Shown here: piece by piece, positions 28,452 to 37,045 of the stretch
Layout: each line of letters opens with the position of its first letter
How positions within the stretch are numbered: the stretch's first letter is position 1
Source: Sphingomonas aliaeris
Lineage (GTDB): Bacteria; Pseudomonadota; Alphaproteobacteria; Sphingomonadales; Sphingomonadaceae
DNA: 64,000 nucleotides
Reading direction: 5' to 3'
NCBI RefSeq assembly: GCF_016743815.1
Contig: NZ_CP061035.1
Coordinates: 2,730,501 to 2,794,500, forward strand
Made by a program: the position numbers and the translations under genes
The notes under the pieces: generated by a model
The model's database searches: none
What the model saw: only the letters and a program-made list of their open reading frames with translations
Told to the model about the DNA's origin: nothing

Positions 28452-28685
28452 TCAAGCGATAAAGTCGGCCCACTTCATCCAGAAATGTACCGCTTCGTCT
28501 TCGTCGTCGATGAAGACGCGCAGACCGTGGGTCACCACCCCCGTCGCGAGGCAGGCTTGTGCGACGGGTTTCAATCCCCAGCCGCGCTTCAGGTTCAGGC
28601 CGCACCAGCGGGCGACAATGTGACGCATGTTCCACACGGTGAAGGACCATTGCGGGGTGGTATCATTGGCGGGAAGTTTCGGCAT
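28452..28685 (-). CDS. Small hypothetical protein
   Basis: A 77-residue reading frame, MPKLPANDTTPQWSFTVW through FIDDEDEAVHFWMKWADFIA. The composition (aromatic residues with an acidic DDEDEAVHF stretch near the C-terminus) is protein-like, unlike the Arg-rich antisense frames common here. No clear ribosome site precedes the ATG. The closing pattern resembles short phage-type proteins ending in a DEDEAVxF segment, but I cannot name a family. It may be an acquired gene or fragment; the frame stays open upstream to 28817. Confidence 0.4.
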   Translation of the reverse strand: MPKLPANDTTPQWSFTVWNMRHIVARWCGLNLKRGWGLKPVAQACLATGVVTHGLRVFIDDEDEAVHFWMKWADFIA

Positions 28686-28945
28686 CGGTCGTACGACGAC
28701 ACCCAACCGCTTGATCCACAGCGATATTCTATCCTGATGGCGAAATTTTTGTCGCGACGTCGACAAAACGCGATCGCCGACGTTCCCTGATGACCAGACC
28801 GTCCACAACTCCACCAAGACGCGTCGCCCAAAAATCCGTTCGATGCCGATCCGGTCTTGGCGATGGCGCGAACGATGCTATCGCCACCGGCTACTGTTTC
28901 CACGGCGGCGGCGATGCCGGCCCGTTGCCGCCCGAAAGGCCGATC

Positions 28946-29431
28946 ATGCGTCCGATCCTCGCTTTTGCCGCCGCGCTGCTGGCCTGCCCCGCCACCGCGC
29001 AACAGGTGCCGCCCTCCACCGCCACCGCCACGCCCGGTGCACGCCCGCAGCCTTTCGCGACGATCGTGTTCGAACCCGCGGCAATGATGATCGCGACGTG
29101 CGACGCGAATGCCGACGCAAGTGTCACGCGCGCCGAACTCCACGCCTGCCTCGCGCGCAGCTTCGGGACCGTCGCCGGTGCGAAACCGGACATCGGCTAT
29201 ATCGACTATAGCGACTGGGCGAAAACATGGCTCGGCGATGCGAATGTCGTGCCCAGCCCCTATTCGGTCGATGCCGACAATGACGATCGTATCACGCTGG
29301 CCGAACTGATGACGGAATTCGACCGCTTCTTCGATCGCTTCGACACCGACAAATCCGGTGCCGTCACCCGCGCCGAACTGCTCACCCTGCGCACCGCCCC
29401 CGCGACGGCGCCCGGAAAGAAGAAGCGCTGA
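28946..29431 (+). CDS. Exported EF-hand calcium-binding protein
   Basis: A 161-residue protein with a signal peptide (residues 1-20, ending ATAQQ) and three EF-hand-like loops: [14 protein letters not shown] (first residue atypical), [13 protein letters not shown] and [14 protein letters not shown]. It ends in a Lys/Arg tail. It probably binds calcium in the periplasm or outside the cell. The start at 28946 has GAAAGG 7 nt upstream. It is directly upstream of tgt on the same strand; there is no clear functional link. Confidence 0.75.
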   Translation: MRPILAFAAALLACPATAQQVPPSTATATPGARPQPFATIVFEPAAMMIATCDANADASVTRAELHACLARSFGTVAGAKPDIGYIDYSDWAKTWLGDANVVPSPYSVDADNDDRITLAELMTEFDRFFDRFDTDKSGAVTRAELLTLRTAPATAPGKKKR

Positions 29432-29436
29432 TCCTC

Positions 29437-30566
29437 ATGCCCCCCGTTTCGACTTCACCATATCCGCCCGCGACGGCAAGGCTCGCACTGGCGAGATCGC
29501 AATGCGTCGCGGCGCGATCCGCACGCCGGCCTTCATGCCGGTCGGCACCGCCGCCACGGTCAAGGCGATGAAGCCCGCCGACGTCCGCAGCAGCGGCGCG
29601 GACATCATTCTCGGCAACACCTATCATCTGATGCTGCGCCCCACTGCCGAGCGCGTCGCGCGGCTTGGCGGGCTGCACACGTTCATGGGCTGGGACCGCC
29701 CGATCCTGACCGATTCCGGCGGCTATCAGGTGATGAGCCTTAGCGACCTGACGAAGCGCGATGAAAATGGCGTGACCTTCAAGAGCCATCTGGACGGGAC
29801 GCGGCACATGCTGTCGCCCGAACGATCGATCGAGATCCAGCGCCTGCTCGGGTCCGATATCGTCATGGCGTTCGACGAACTCGTGCCCACGACATCGACG
29901 CGCGAGGTTCAGGCGGCCGCAATGGCGCGATCGATGCGCTGGGCAAAACGCAGCCGGGATGCCTTCGATGGCGGTGGCGATCATGCCGCCAACGCCGCGA
30001 TCTTCGGGATCCAGCAAGGCGCACTGGACGAACGGCTGCGGGCCGAAAGTGCGGGCGAACTCACCGCCATCGGCTTTGACGGCTATGCGGTCGGTGGCCT
30101 TGCCGTTGGTGAAGGTCAGGAGGCCATGTTCGGCTGCCTCGATTTCGCGCCAGGCCAGTTGCCGGAGGACAAGCCCCGCTATCTGATGGGCGTCGGCAAG
30201 CCCACCGACATCGTCGGCGCGGTCGAACGCGGCATCGATATGTTCGATTGCGTCCTGCCCACGCGATCGGGTCGCACCGGCCAGGCGTTCACGCGCGCCG
30301 GGCCGATCAACATCCGCAACGCGAAGTTTGGCGAAGATCGCGGACCGCTCGATCCCGCCTGCGCCTGCCCGGTCTGCGCCACGTGGGAACGCGCCTATCT
30401 CCATCATCTCGTCCGCTCGGGCGAAATGCTCGGCGCGATGCTGATGACGGAGCATAATCTGTATTTCTACCAGGCGCTGATGGCCGATCTGCGGAGCGCG
30501 ATCGCCGATGGAACGTTGAGCCTGTTTGCCAATCGATTCCGCGCGGAATATCGCGGTGAAAAGTGA
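29437..30566 (+). CDS. tgt: Queuine/preQ1 tRNA-guanine transglycosylase (frame break at N-terminus)
   Basis: The body of the protein is a complete Tgt: [30 protein letters not shown] (catalytic Asp), [36 protein letters not shown] split across the second catalytic Asp, and the zinc motif CACPVC plus a distal His in HLVRSGE. It exchanges guanine-34 in tRNA for preQ1. The natural start appears to be the ATG at 29437, which is out of frame with the body by one base at a C6 run (29440-29445); one extra C gives MPPRFDF. Without that correction the only in-frame ATG is at 29358, inside the EF-hand gene. Confidence 0.9.
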
Positions 30567-30582
30567 AAAGGGAGAGACCAGT

Positions 30583-30786
30583 ATGTCCGATCAGGAACCC
30601 GACGAACCCAATGAAATCGTCGCCGCTGCAAAGCACCACAAGGCCGCCGAGGAGCGCGCGGGTCCCAAGGACGTGAAGGATATCTCCAAGAACTGGCCGC
30701 TCGGCGCGATCGGCATCGGCGTGGGCATCGGCTCGGCCGCGGTGGCCGCCGCGATGATGTTCGCGGGGCGCAACAAGAAGGACTGA
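30583..30786 (+). CDS. Small C-terminally anchored membrane protein, unknown
   Basis: A 67-residue protein, MSDQEPDEPNEIV at the start and an acidic/Lys-rich first half, then a single hydrophobic segment (GAIGIGVGIGSAAVAAAMMF) and a short basic tail RNKKD. GGGAGAG lies 6 nt before the ATG. It begins 16 nt after tgt and is likely co-transcribed. No named family is recognised; the arrangement downstream of tgt suggests a conserved small gene in sphingomonads. Confidence 0.6.
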   Translation: MSDQEPDEPNEIVAAAKHHKAAEERAGPKDVKDISKNWPLGAIGIGVGIGSAAVAAAMMFAGRNKKD

Positions 30787-30831
30787 GCGGAAGCGCGCGG
30801 GAGGGTCGGGCCAAGCCGATGCTTCAACAGA

Positions 30832-30910
30832 CACCGTTCGGGCTGAGCGTGTCGAAGCACCTGCCCGAACCCGCCCTTCGACAAGCGCCGCACGAACATG
30901 GGTCTTGGGC
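30832..30910. repeat. Degenerate interspersed repeat (family D)
   Basis: ACACCGTTCGGGCTGAGCG at 30831 and GTCGAAG just after it, followed by CCCTTCGACAAGC at about 30874, form a partly decayed inverted repeat of a type common between sphingomonad genes. The downstream arm has lost part of its match. No gene is present from 30787 to the SleB-like gene. Confidence 0.5.
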
Positions 30911-31085
30911 TCGCGTGTCAGCGGCGTGAGGACAAACTCACACCCAACGCCAACCAAAGCGTTCGGGCTTGGCTATTATTCCCGAGCCATCCCGCCGCCA
31001 CCGCAGAACGAAATTTAACTCTATCCGGCTAAGCGCTCCGGAAGCCGCTCGCCCATGAGTCGGCGCAAGGGAATTGCCTGCAAGC

Positions 31086-32159
31086 GTGACACCGACCGCG
31101 ATTCTCCCCTGGCTGCGCGCGCACTTGTCCCCCCGTATCGCCGCGACCGGCCTTGTCGTGCTGATCTGCGCCAGCCTGTCCGCGCATGCGGCACTCCGCG
31201 CATTCGCCACGCCACCACTCGCGACCTCTCGCCAAGCCCTCTCTGTGACCGGTTACGAGGCCGAGGATCATTTTCCCGGCGCCGCATATCTCTACGCCGC
31301 GGACGATCTTGCGGCCCCCGCCTCCGGCGCGACCGGCACGGCAGCCCTGCCCGACTTGCCGATTCCGCCCGAAGGAATCGCGGTCGCCTCGGACGACACC
31401 GTCGCCGCCGCACAGCCCTTTTCCACGCGCCTCGCCAGCGCCATAGATCGTGGACGCGCGCTCGAATGCCTGACCGCCGCCATCTATTACGAGGCTGCGA
31501 GCGAAACCGAAGACGGCCAGCGCGCCGTCGCGCAGGTCATCCTCAATCGCGTGCGGCATCCGGCCTTCCCGGCGACGGTCTGCGGCGTAGTCTATCAGGG
31601 CACGGAGCGCGGCACGGGGTGCCAGTTCTCCTATGCGTGCGACGGGTCGATGGCGCGCGGCCCGGATTGGTCGCAATGGAAGCGCGCGCTGCGCATCGCC
31701 GCTGCCGCGTTGAACGGATCGGTCTTCGCCGGTGTCGGCGAAGCGACGCATTATCATACCTATGCGGTCAAGCCTTCGTGGAACCGCAGCCTCGTCATGA
31801 CGGCGGCGATCGGCGCGCATTTCTTCCATCGCTGGCAAGGCTATTGGGGGACGCCGCAGGCCTTCCGTCAGGTCTATCGCGGCGGGGAGCCCGTGCCCGG
31901 CCCGCATCCCCGTACGCTTATCCCCGAATTCACGCCATCGGCTCCGACCCCGCCGGTCACGCTCGCGGCAACGCTCGCCAAGCCGGCGGTCGCGCCGCCC
32001 ATATCCGCCCCGGCCCCCACCACGATCCAGCCGGCCTATATCCAGAGCGGCACCCCGATCGCCGGCTACAAACCCGCGCCGGGTGCGCCCACGTCCGCCG
32101 GCCCCGACGACAACCAGATACTCGACCGCTGGAAGGATTCGGGCAAACCCTTGCAATGA
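31086..32159 (+). CDS. SleB-like cell wall hydrolase
   Basis: A protein of about 357 residues with an N-terminal membrane anchor (AATGLVVLICASLSAHAAL), a linker, and a Hydrolase_2/SleB domain at about residues 130-250 with LECLTAAIYYEAASETEDGQ (catalytic Glu), QVILNRVRHPAFPATVCGV and THYHTYAVKPSW. The C-terminus is a Pro/Ala-rich tail. It should cleave peptidoglycan as a lytic enzyme. The start is uncertain: GTG at 31086 has AAGGGA about 12 nt upstream; TTG at 31074 is the other in-frame option. It converges on an amidase gene, another wall enzyme, across an inverted repeat. Confidence 0.8.
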   Translation: MTPTAILPWLRAHLSPRIAATGLVVLICASLSAHAALRAFATPPLATSRQALSVTGYEAEDHFPGAAYLYAADDLAAPASGATGTAALPDLPIPPEGIAVASDDTVAAAQPFSTRLASAIDRGRALECLTAAIYYEAASETEDGQRAVAQVILNRVRHPAFPATVCGVVYQGTERGTGCQFSYACDGSMARGPDWSQWKRALRIAAAALNGSVFAGVGEATHYHTYAVKPSWNRSLVMTAAIGAHFFHRWQGYWGTPQAFRQVYRGGEPVPGPHPRTLIPEFTPSAPTPPVTLAATLAKPAVAPPISAPAPTTIQPAYIQSGTPIAGYKPAPGAPTSAGPDDNQILDRWKDSGKPLQ

Positions 32160-32174
32160 TCTCGCCTGCCAACA

Positions 32175-32252
32175 CCGTTCGTTTCGAGCGAAGTCGAGAA
32201 ATCGTCGCGAGGTGCGCGGCTTGCGTTTCTCGACTTCGCTCGAAACGAACGG
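32175..32252. repeat. Inverted pair of family A palindromic repeats
   Basis: Arms at 32175-32201 and 32226-32252 are almost perfect inverted copies (core TTTCGAGCGAAGTCGAGA) around a 24-nt loop. The element sits between the convergent SleB-like and amidase genes, where the RNA hairpin could protect or end transcripts from both sides. Confidence 0.85.
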
Positions 32253-32271
32253 AGCTTAGGCAGTCATCCGC

Positions 32272-33216
32272 TCAACCCCCTGTCAGCCGCCGCGCGAAAT
32301 ACACCTCGACCGCGCGCCGCACGCTCTCCGCGATCCGCTTGCGCCCGTCGCTGGAATCGATGAAGGCGGCGTCGCTCGGATTGGAGATATAGCCCGTCTC
32401 GAACAGGATCGACGGCATGTCCGGCGCCTTCAGCACCATCAGCGACGCCATGCGGTGGAAATTGGGTTTCAGCGGGATCAGCGACTGCGCTTCCCGACCC
32501 AGCAGCCGCGCGAAACTCGCCGAGGAATTCATCGTCTCGCGCTGCGTCAGGTCGATCAGGATCGACGAAATGTCGTTCGCCGTCCCGCCCAGGTCGATCC
32601 CGCCGATGATATCCGCCTTGTTTTCGCGCGCCGCGAGCTTGGCGGATTCCTTGTCCGACGCGACTTCCGACAGCGTGTAGACCGAAGCGCCGCTGGCGAG
32701 GCCCGATCCCACGCTGTCGCAATGGATCGAGATGAACAGGCTCGCCTTCAACCGCCGCGCGATGCCGTATCGTTCCTGCAGGACGAGAAAGCGGTCGGTG
32801 TCGCGGGTCAGCGCCACGCGCACCCGGCCCGACCGGACCAGCTCGTCGCGGATCGCGCGCGCGATCCGCAGCGTCACGTCCTTCTCGCGCAGTCCATCGG
32901 TGGGAGAGATCGCGCCCGGGTCCGGCCCGCCATGGCCCGCGTCGATCACCACCAGCGGACGAGATGCGTCGTCGCCATAGATGCGCGGCAGCGGCAGGCG
33001 CTTCACCGCCCGTGGCACCGCGCGCGACACCTGGTATTTCCGCGACGGCGCAGGCCCGCCGTAACTGGAAACGGCACGCGCCGCTGTCCGCTCGTCCGGC
33101 ACGACGGTCTTCGCCGTGGCACCCCCTTGGGCGACGACGCAGGCCAGCGCCGCGAGCATCAGCGACAGGCGCCTGCCGTGCCGCGCGGACAATGCGGCGA
33201 TCGAATCACAATCCAT
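32272..33216 (-). CDS. N-acetylmuramoyl-L-alanine amidase (AmiC type)
   Basis: A 314-residue zinc amidase. A signal peptide (residues about 15-35, ending GATA) is followed by a linker and the Amidase_3 domain: VVIDAGHGGPDPGA (His ligand), the Glu ligand in LREKDVTL, SLFISIHCDSV and the catalytic Glu in SILFETGYISNPSD. It cleaves the amide bond between MurNAc and the stem peptide during cell separation. No AMIN domain is apparent, so the protein is shorter than E. coli AmiC. Confidence 0.85.
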   Translation of the reverse strand: MDCDSIAALSARHGRRLSLMLAALACVVAQGGATAKTVVPDERTAARAVSSYGGPAPSRKYQVSRAVPRAVKRLPLPRIYGDDASRPLVVIDAGHGGPDPGAISPTDGLREKDVTLRIARAIRDELVRSGRVRVALTRDTDRFLVLQERYGIARRLKASLFISIHCDSVGSGLASGASVYTLSEVASDKESAKLAARENKADIIGGIDLGGTANDISSILIDLTQRETMNSSASFARLLGREAQSLIPLKPNFHRMASLMVLKAPDMPSILFETGYISNPSDAAFIDSSDGRKRIAESVRRAVEVYFARRLTGG

Positions 33217-33710
33217 CGGCGGGTGGCCCCGGTACGAGTTTACACGAACGACGGGCCCCCAATAAAGCCACGCGTATTTCGCGCCTTATACACTATTATG
33301 GTTAACGGGTCGTTAGCCATTAAATTGCCGCAAAAGCGGCTCCGAACGTGCCGGTTGCCGTCTGTATCAGGTGATGCTAGTCACGATATTGCACCGGAAA
33401 AGCGTGACACATGCTTTCCGGTTCTCTTGGCCACACCGGATCCCCGGCGGCACCATCCAGGTTGACGTTCGCATGATGCATTTCCCCTGCCCTCCGCTCC
33501 GCCCGGCTTTTGCCGGCGGGAGCGCGGACGTGGCAGGTGCCCAGGGCCAGATGCCGGGGCGTGCAGTGCGGACAGAGGCAGTATTGACCAACTCTACCCC
33601 TTCAAACGTCGGCACGCATTTGGGCGGCATATCCGCCACCGCGTCGCCGCATCACAATCGCGCGCGGCGGCCGTTGACCGGTTCCGGACCGCGCGCCCGG
33701 AGACTATTAC
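33217..33710 (+). promoter_or_regulatory. Long rne leader / intergenic region with strong hairpins
   Basis: Nearly 500 bases between the amidase start and rne, without a gene. Two stable hairpins are visible: 33393-33422 (about 10 bp, one bulge) and 33495-33524 (about 12 bp around a TTTT loop). In E. coli the long rne leader mediates feedback control by RNase E itself; a similar role here is an inference from position and structure. The promoters of the divergent amidase must also lie here. Confidence 0.45.
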
Positions 33711-36485
33711 ATGACAATGCGTATGCTGATCGACGCGCGCCACCGGGAAGAGACCCGGGTGGCCGTCGTCAACGGAACCCGTATCGAGGAATTTGATTTC
33801 GAATCCTCGGAGCACAAGCAGCTCAAGGGTAATATCTATCTCGCCAAGGTCACCCGCGTGGAGCCGTCGCTCCAGGCGGCGTTCGTCGATTACGGCGGCA
33901 ATCGCCACGGCTTCCTCGCCTTCAGCGAAATCCATCCCGATTATTACCAGATACCGAAGGAAGATCGCGACGCGTTGTTGCGTGAAGAGGCCGAGCACGC
34001 TGCCGAAGAGGCAGCCCTTCGCGCCGAACACGATCTCGACGAAGACGACGAACTGCACGACGATGACGGTCTTGCGGAGGACGATCATGGCGACGATCAC
34101 GCCGACGACATCGACGAAGAGTCGGTCGAGCGGTTCGAGGACGATGGCGGCGTAGAGGCCGAAGTCGCTGCGGAAGACGCCGGCGAAGCGCGCCCGCGCC
34201 GTCGTGGCAAGCGCAGCGCAGCCGATGCCGCGGTCGAGGATCTGCGCGAACGCCGCAGCAACCTGCGTCACCGCTACAAGATCCAGGACGTGATCCGCCG
34301 CCGTCAGGTGCTGCTGGTTCAGGTCGTCAAGGAAGAACGCGGCAACAAGGGCGCGGCGCTCACCAGCTACCTGTCGCTCGCCGGCCGCTACTGCGTCCTG
34401 ATGCCCAACACGTCGCATGGCGGCGGCATCAGCCGGAAGATCTCGAACGCCGGCGATCGCAAGCGCCTGAAGTCGATCATGGCAGACATGCAATTGCCGC
34501 CGTCGATGGGCTGCATCGTCCGCACCGCCGGGCTGCAGCGCACGCGCCAGGAAATCCGCCGCGATTTCGATTATCTCGCCCGCCTCTGGGACGGTATCCG
34601 CGAAACCACGCTCGCTTCGTCCGCCCCGGCTCTGGTGTACGGCGACAGCGACCTGTTGAAGCGCGCGATCCGCGATATCTACAACAAGGATATCGACGAG
34701 GTCATCGTCGAGGGCGAGGACGGGTACCGTCAGGCCCGCGAATTCATGAAGCTGCTGATGCCCAGCCATGCGCGCAAGGTGAAGCATTATTCCGACGCCG
34801 TGCCGCTGTTCCAGCGCGCGCATGTCGAGGATCAGCTGGGCGCGATGTACCACCCGGTCGTCCAGCTGAAATCGGGCGGCTATCTCGTCATCAACCCGAC
34901 CGAGGCTCTGGTGTCGATCGACATCAACTCCGGCCGGTCGACGCGCGAGCATTCGATCGAACAGACCGCCACCGCGACCAATCTCGAAGCGACGCAGGAA
35001 ATCGCGCGTCAGTTGCGCCTGCGCGATATGGCCGGCCTCGTCGTCATCGACTTCATCGACATGGATAACGGATCGAACGTCCGTAAGGTCGAGAAGGCGA
35101 TGAAGGACGCGCTGAAGAACGATCGCGCCCGCATCCAGGTCGGCCGCATCTCCAGCTTCGGCCTGATGGAAATGAGCCGCCAGCGCCTGCGCACCGGTGT
35201 GCTCGAAGCCTCGACCCGCCAGTGCCCGCATTGCGAAGGCACCGGCCTGGTCCGCACCGCATCCTCCGCCGGTCTCAGCGCGCTGCGCCTGATCGAGGAC
35301 GAGGCGGCGCAGGGTCGCGGCTCGGTCCTGACGCTGCACGCCAGCATGGAAGCCGCCTTCTACCTGCTCAACCGCAAGCGTGGCGAACTCGCCGAGATCG
35401 AGGATCGCTATGGCGTCACCGTCGAAGTGACCGCGGACGGCGAAGCCGAAGGCGCACGCATGTCGGTCGAAGTCGCCGGCCCGCCGCCCGCGCACGCCCC
35501 GCGCTTCGCCGCCCCGATCCAGGAAGTCGAGGAAGACTATCCCGAGGATATCGAGGACGAGATCGAGGTCGAGGACGAGGAGGAAGAGGCACCGCGCGTC
35601 ACGCGCGCACCGCGTGATCGTGGCGACCGCCCCGAGCGCTCGGCGGACGAATCGAACGATGAAGGCGGCGGGCGCAAGCGTCGTCGCCGTCGCGGACGTC
35701 GCGGCCGCAACCGCACCGAAGGCGATAACGGCGAAGCGTCGGTCGAGGGCGTCGAAGGCGAAAGCCTGGACGTCGAAGGCGGCGAAGCGCTCGACATCGA
35801 AACCGATGCCGATACGGATGGCGAGGCTCCGGCCGAATTCGTCGGCGAACAGCCGGTGGCGAATGGCGAGGAAGGCGAGGGCCGTCGTCGTCGTGGACGT
35901 CGCGGTCGTCGCGGCGGTCGCCGGAACGAGGGCGAACGCGCACTCGACAGCGAAACCGCACCGGCGCTCGACGCATCGGACGAGGTTCCAGTTGTGGCCG
36001 AACCCGCCCCACAACCAGAACCGGAAGCCCCCGCCGCCGAGGTCGAGGACGCACCCAAGAAGGGTCGTCGCCGTCCCCGCGCCCGCACTGCCGATGCCGC
36101 GTCTGCGGTAGAGGCCGCGCCGGTCGTGGACGCGACCGTAGCAGAAGCGCCTGCCGCCGAAGCCGAACCGGAAGCCCCGGCCAAGCCGAAGCGCAGCCGC
36201 CGCAAGGCCGCGACCGCCGAGGCCGCTCCGGCCGAAGCCCCAGCGGTCGAGAGCCCGGCCATGATGGACGTGCCGGTTTCGGAAGAACCCGCGCCCAAGC
36301 CGAAGCGCAAGCCACGCGCCAAGAAGTCGGACGCTCCGGTCGAGGCGGAGGCACCTGCCGCCGAGCAACCGGCGAACGACACCGCCCCGGCAGTCCCCGA
36401 ATCGCTGGAGCGTGAAATCGACGCCGATCCGGGCGAAGCCGGCAGCCCCCGCCGCGGCTGGTGGCAACGCACCTTCGGCGCCTGA
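33711..36485 (+). CDS. rne: Ribonuclease E
   Basis: A 924-residue RNase E. The N-terminal S1 RNA-binding domain starts near residue 35 and is interrupted by an acidic insertion at about 87-165, typical of alphaproteobacteria. The catalytic core holds the metal-binding aspartates in SIDINSGRST (about 403-412) and VVIDFIDMDNGSN (about 443-455). CPHCEGTG at about 505-512 is the zinc link for tetramer assembly. The C-terminal half is disordered, with three Arg-rich RNA-binding patches and acidic stretches. It ends in RRGWWQRTFGA; in Caulobacter the corresponding GWW peptide binds PNPase. GGAG precedes the ATG by 8 nt. Confidence 0.95.
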   Translation: MTMRMLIDARHREETRVAVVNGTRIEEFDFESSEHKQLKGNIYLAKVTRVEPSLQAAFVDYGGNRHGFLAFSEIHPDYYQIPKEDRDALLREEAEHAAEEAALRAEHDLDEDDELHDDDGLAEDDHGDDHADDIDEESVERFEDDGGVEAEVAAEDAGEARPRRRGKRSAADAAVEDLRERRSNLRHRYKIQDVIRRRQVLLVQVVKEERGNKGAALTSYLSLAGRYCVLMPNTSHGGGISRKISNAGDRKRLKSIMADMQLPPSMGCIVRTAGLQRTRQEIRRDFDYLARLWDGIRETTLASSAPALVYGDSDLLKRAIRDIYNKDIDEVIVEGEDGYRQAREFMKLLMPSHARKVKHYSDAVPLFQRAHVEDQLGAMYHPVVQLKSGGYLVINPTEALVSIDINSGRSTREHSIEQTATATNLEATQEIARQLRLRDMAGLVVIDFIDMDNGSNVRKVEKAMKDALKNDRARIQVGRISSFGLMEMSRQRLRTGVLEASTRQCPHCEGTGLVRTASSAGLSALRLIEDEAAQGRGSVLTLHASMEAAFYLLNRKRGELAEIEDRYGVTVEVTADGEAEGARMSVEVAGPPPAHAPRFAAPIQEVEEDYPEDIEDEIEVEDEEEEAPRVTRAPRDRGDRPERSADESNDEGGGRKRRRRRGRRGRNRTEGDNGEASVEGVEGESLDVEGGEALDIETDADTDGEAPAEFVGEQPVANGEEGEGRRRRGRRGRRGGRRNEGERALDSETAPALDASDEVPVVAEPAPQPEPEAPAAEVEDAPKKGRRRPRARTADAASAVEAAPVVDATVAEAPAAEAEPEAPAKPKRSRRKAATAEAAPAEAPAVESPAMMDVPVSEEPAPKPKRKPRAKKSDAPVEAEAPAAEQPANDTAPAVPESLEREIDADPGEAGSPRRGWWQRTFGA

Positions 36486-36505
36486 TCGCCTAGGACCGAC
36501 CGAAC

Positions 36506-36538
36506 AGGCCCCCTCCCACCCGGGAGGGGGCCTTTTTC
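36506..36538 (+). terminator. Intrinsic terminator of rne
   Basis: A perfect 12-bp stem (36506-36517 with 36522-36533) with a 4-nt loop is followed by TTTTC, 20 nt after the rne stop. Confidence 0.9.
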
Positions 36539-36588
36539 ATGTTCGGCCTAATGTCTGCCGGGAAAGCTCCCCCGCCCCCCGCTTCTAA

Positions 36589-36780
36589 CTCCCCTCCCTA
36601 AAAGGGAGCCCCCCCTCTTACTCCCCTCCCTGAAAGGGAGGGGCTGGGGTGGGTCGGCTCCTGGCGACCACCCATCCGAAAACCCCGCCCCATCCGTGAC
36701 GGCAACCCGCTTACCCCCGACACCCCGTCACGCCCAAAATCCACCCACCCCAACCCCTCCCTTCCAGGGAGGGGAGCAGA
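36589..36780. repeat. Cluster of GC-rich palindromic repeats (family B)
   Basis: Three palindromic units containing CCCTCCCT...AGGGAGGG. A direct unit at about 36621-36656 and an inverted copy at about 36741-36777 match over some 33 of 36 bases including the flanking CCACCC/GGGTGG; a shorter degenerate unit lies at 36589-36612. A single further copy is at 39171-39208. Confidence 0.8.
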
Positions 36781-37045
36781 AAGAAGCCCCCCACAAACCG
36801 CTGTCCTACACCCCCACCCCATGTCATCATCCAACCACCGATGGCGCACCCTGCGAACAGCCAGACCCCCGCATTTCCCAACATCGAAACCCGCATGGGG
36901 ATGACCAAAGGGCCGACCGTGTCGTCAACTTCGTCAACTTCGACTCGGAACGCTCCAACACCGCCCGCCCCGCTCACCGCGCGTTCAGAGCGGCGGTCCC
37001 ACGACGCGTCGGCATCAGATTGCCTCGAACGCGAAACTCAACGAT
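36781..37045. other. Non-coding stretch before the M48 protease gene
   Basis: Together with the repeats before it, this makes about 500 bases without a supported gene after the rne terminator. Short reading frames here are Thr/Pro-rich and have no ribosome site. The promoter of the protease operon should be in this part. Confidence 0.5.

Noticed and set aside
33594..36467. 957-codon open frame antisense to rne
   Set aside because: The composition is a mirror of the Asp/Glu/Arg-rich RNase E sequence. The sense gene has all expected catalytic motifs.
36589..36780. CRISPR-like array
   Set aside because: The units are palindromic, differ in orientation and spacing, and there are no regular spacers or cas genes.
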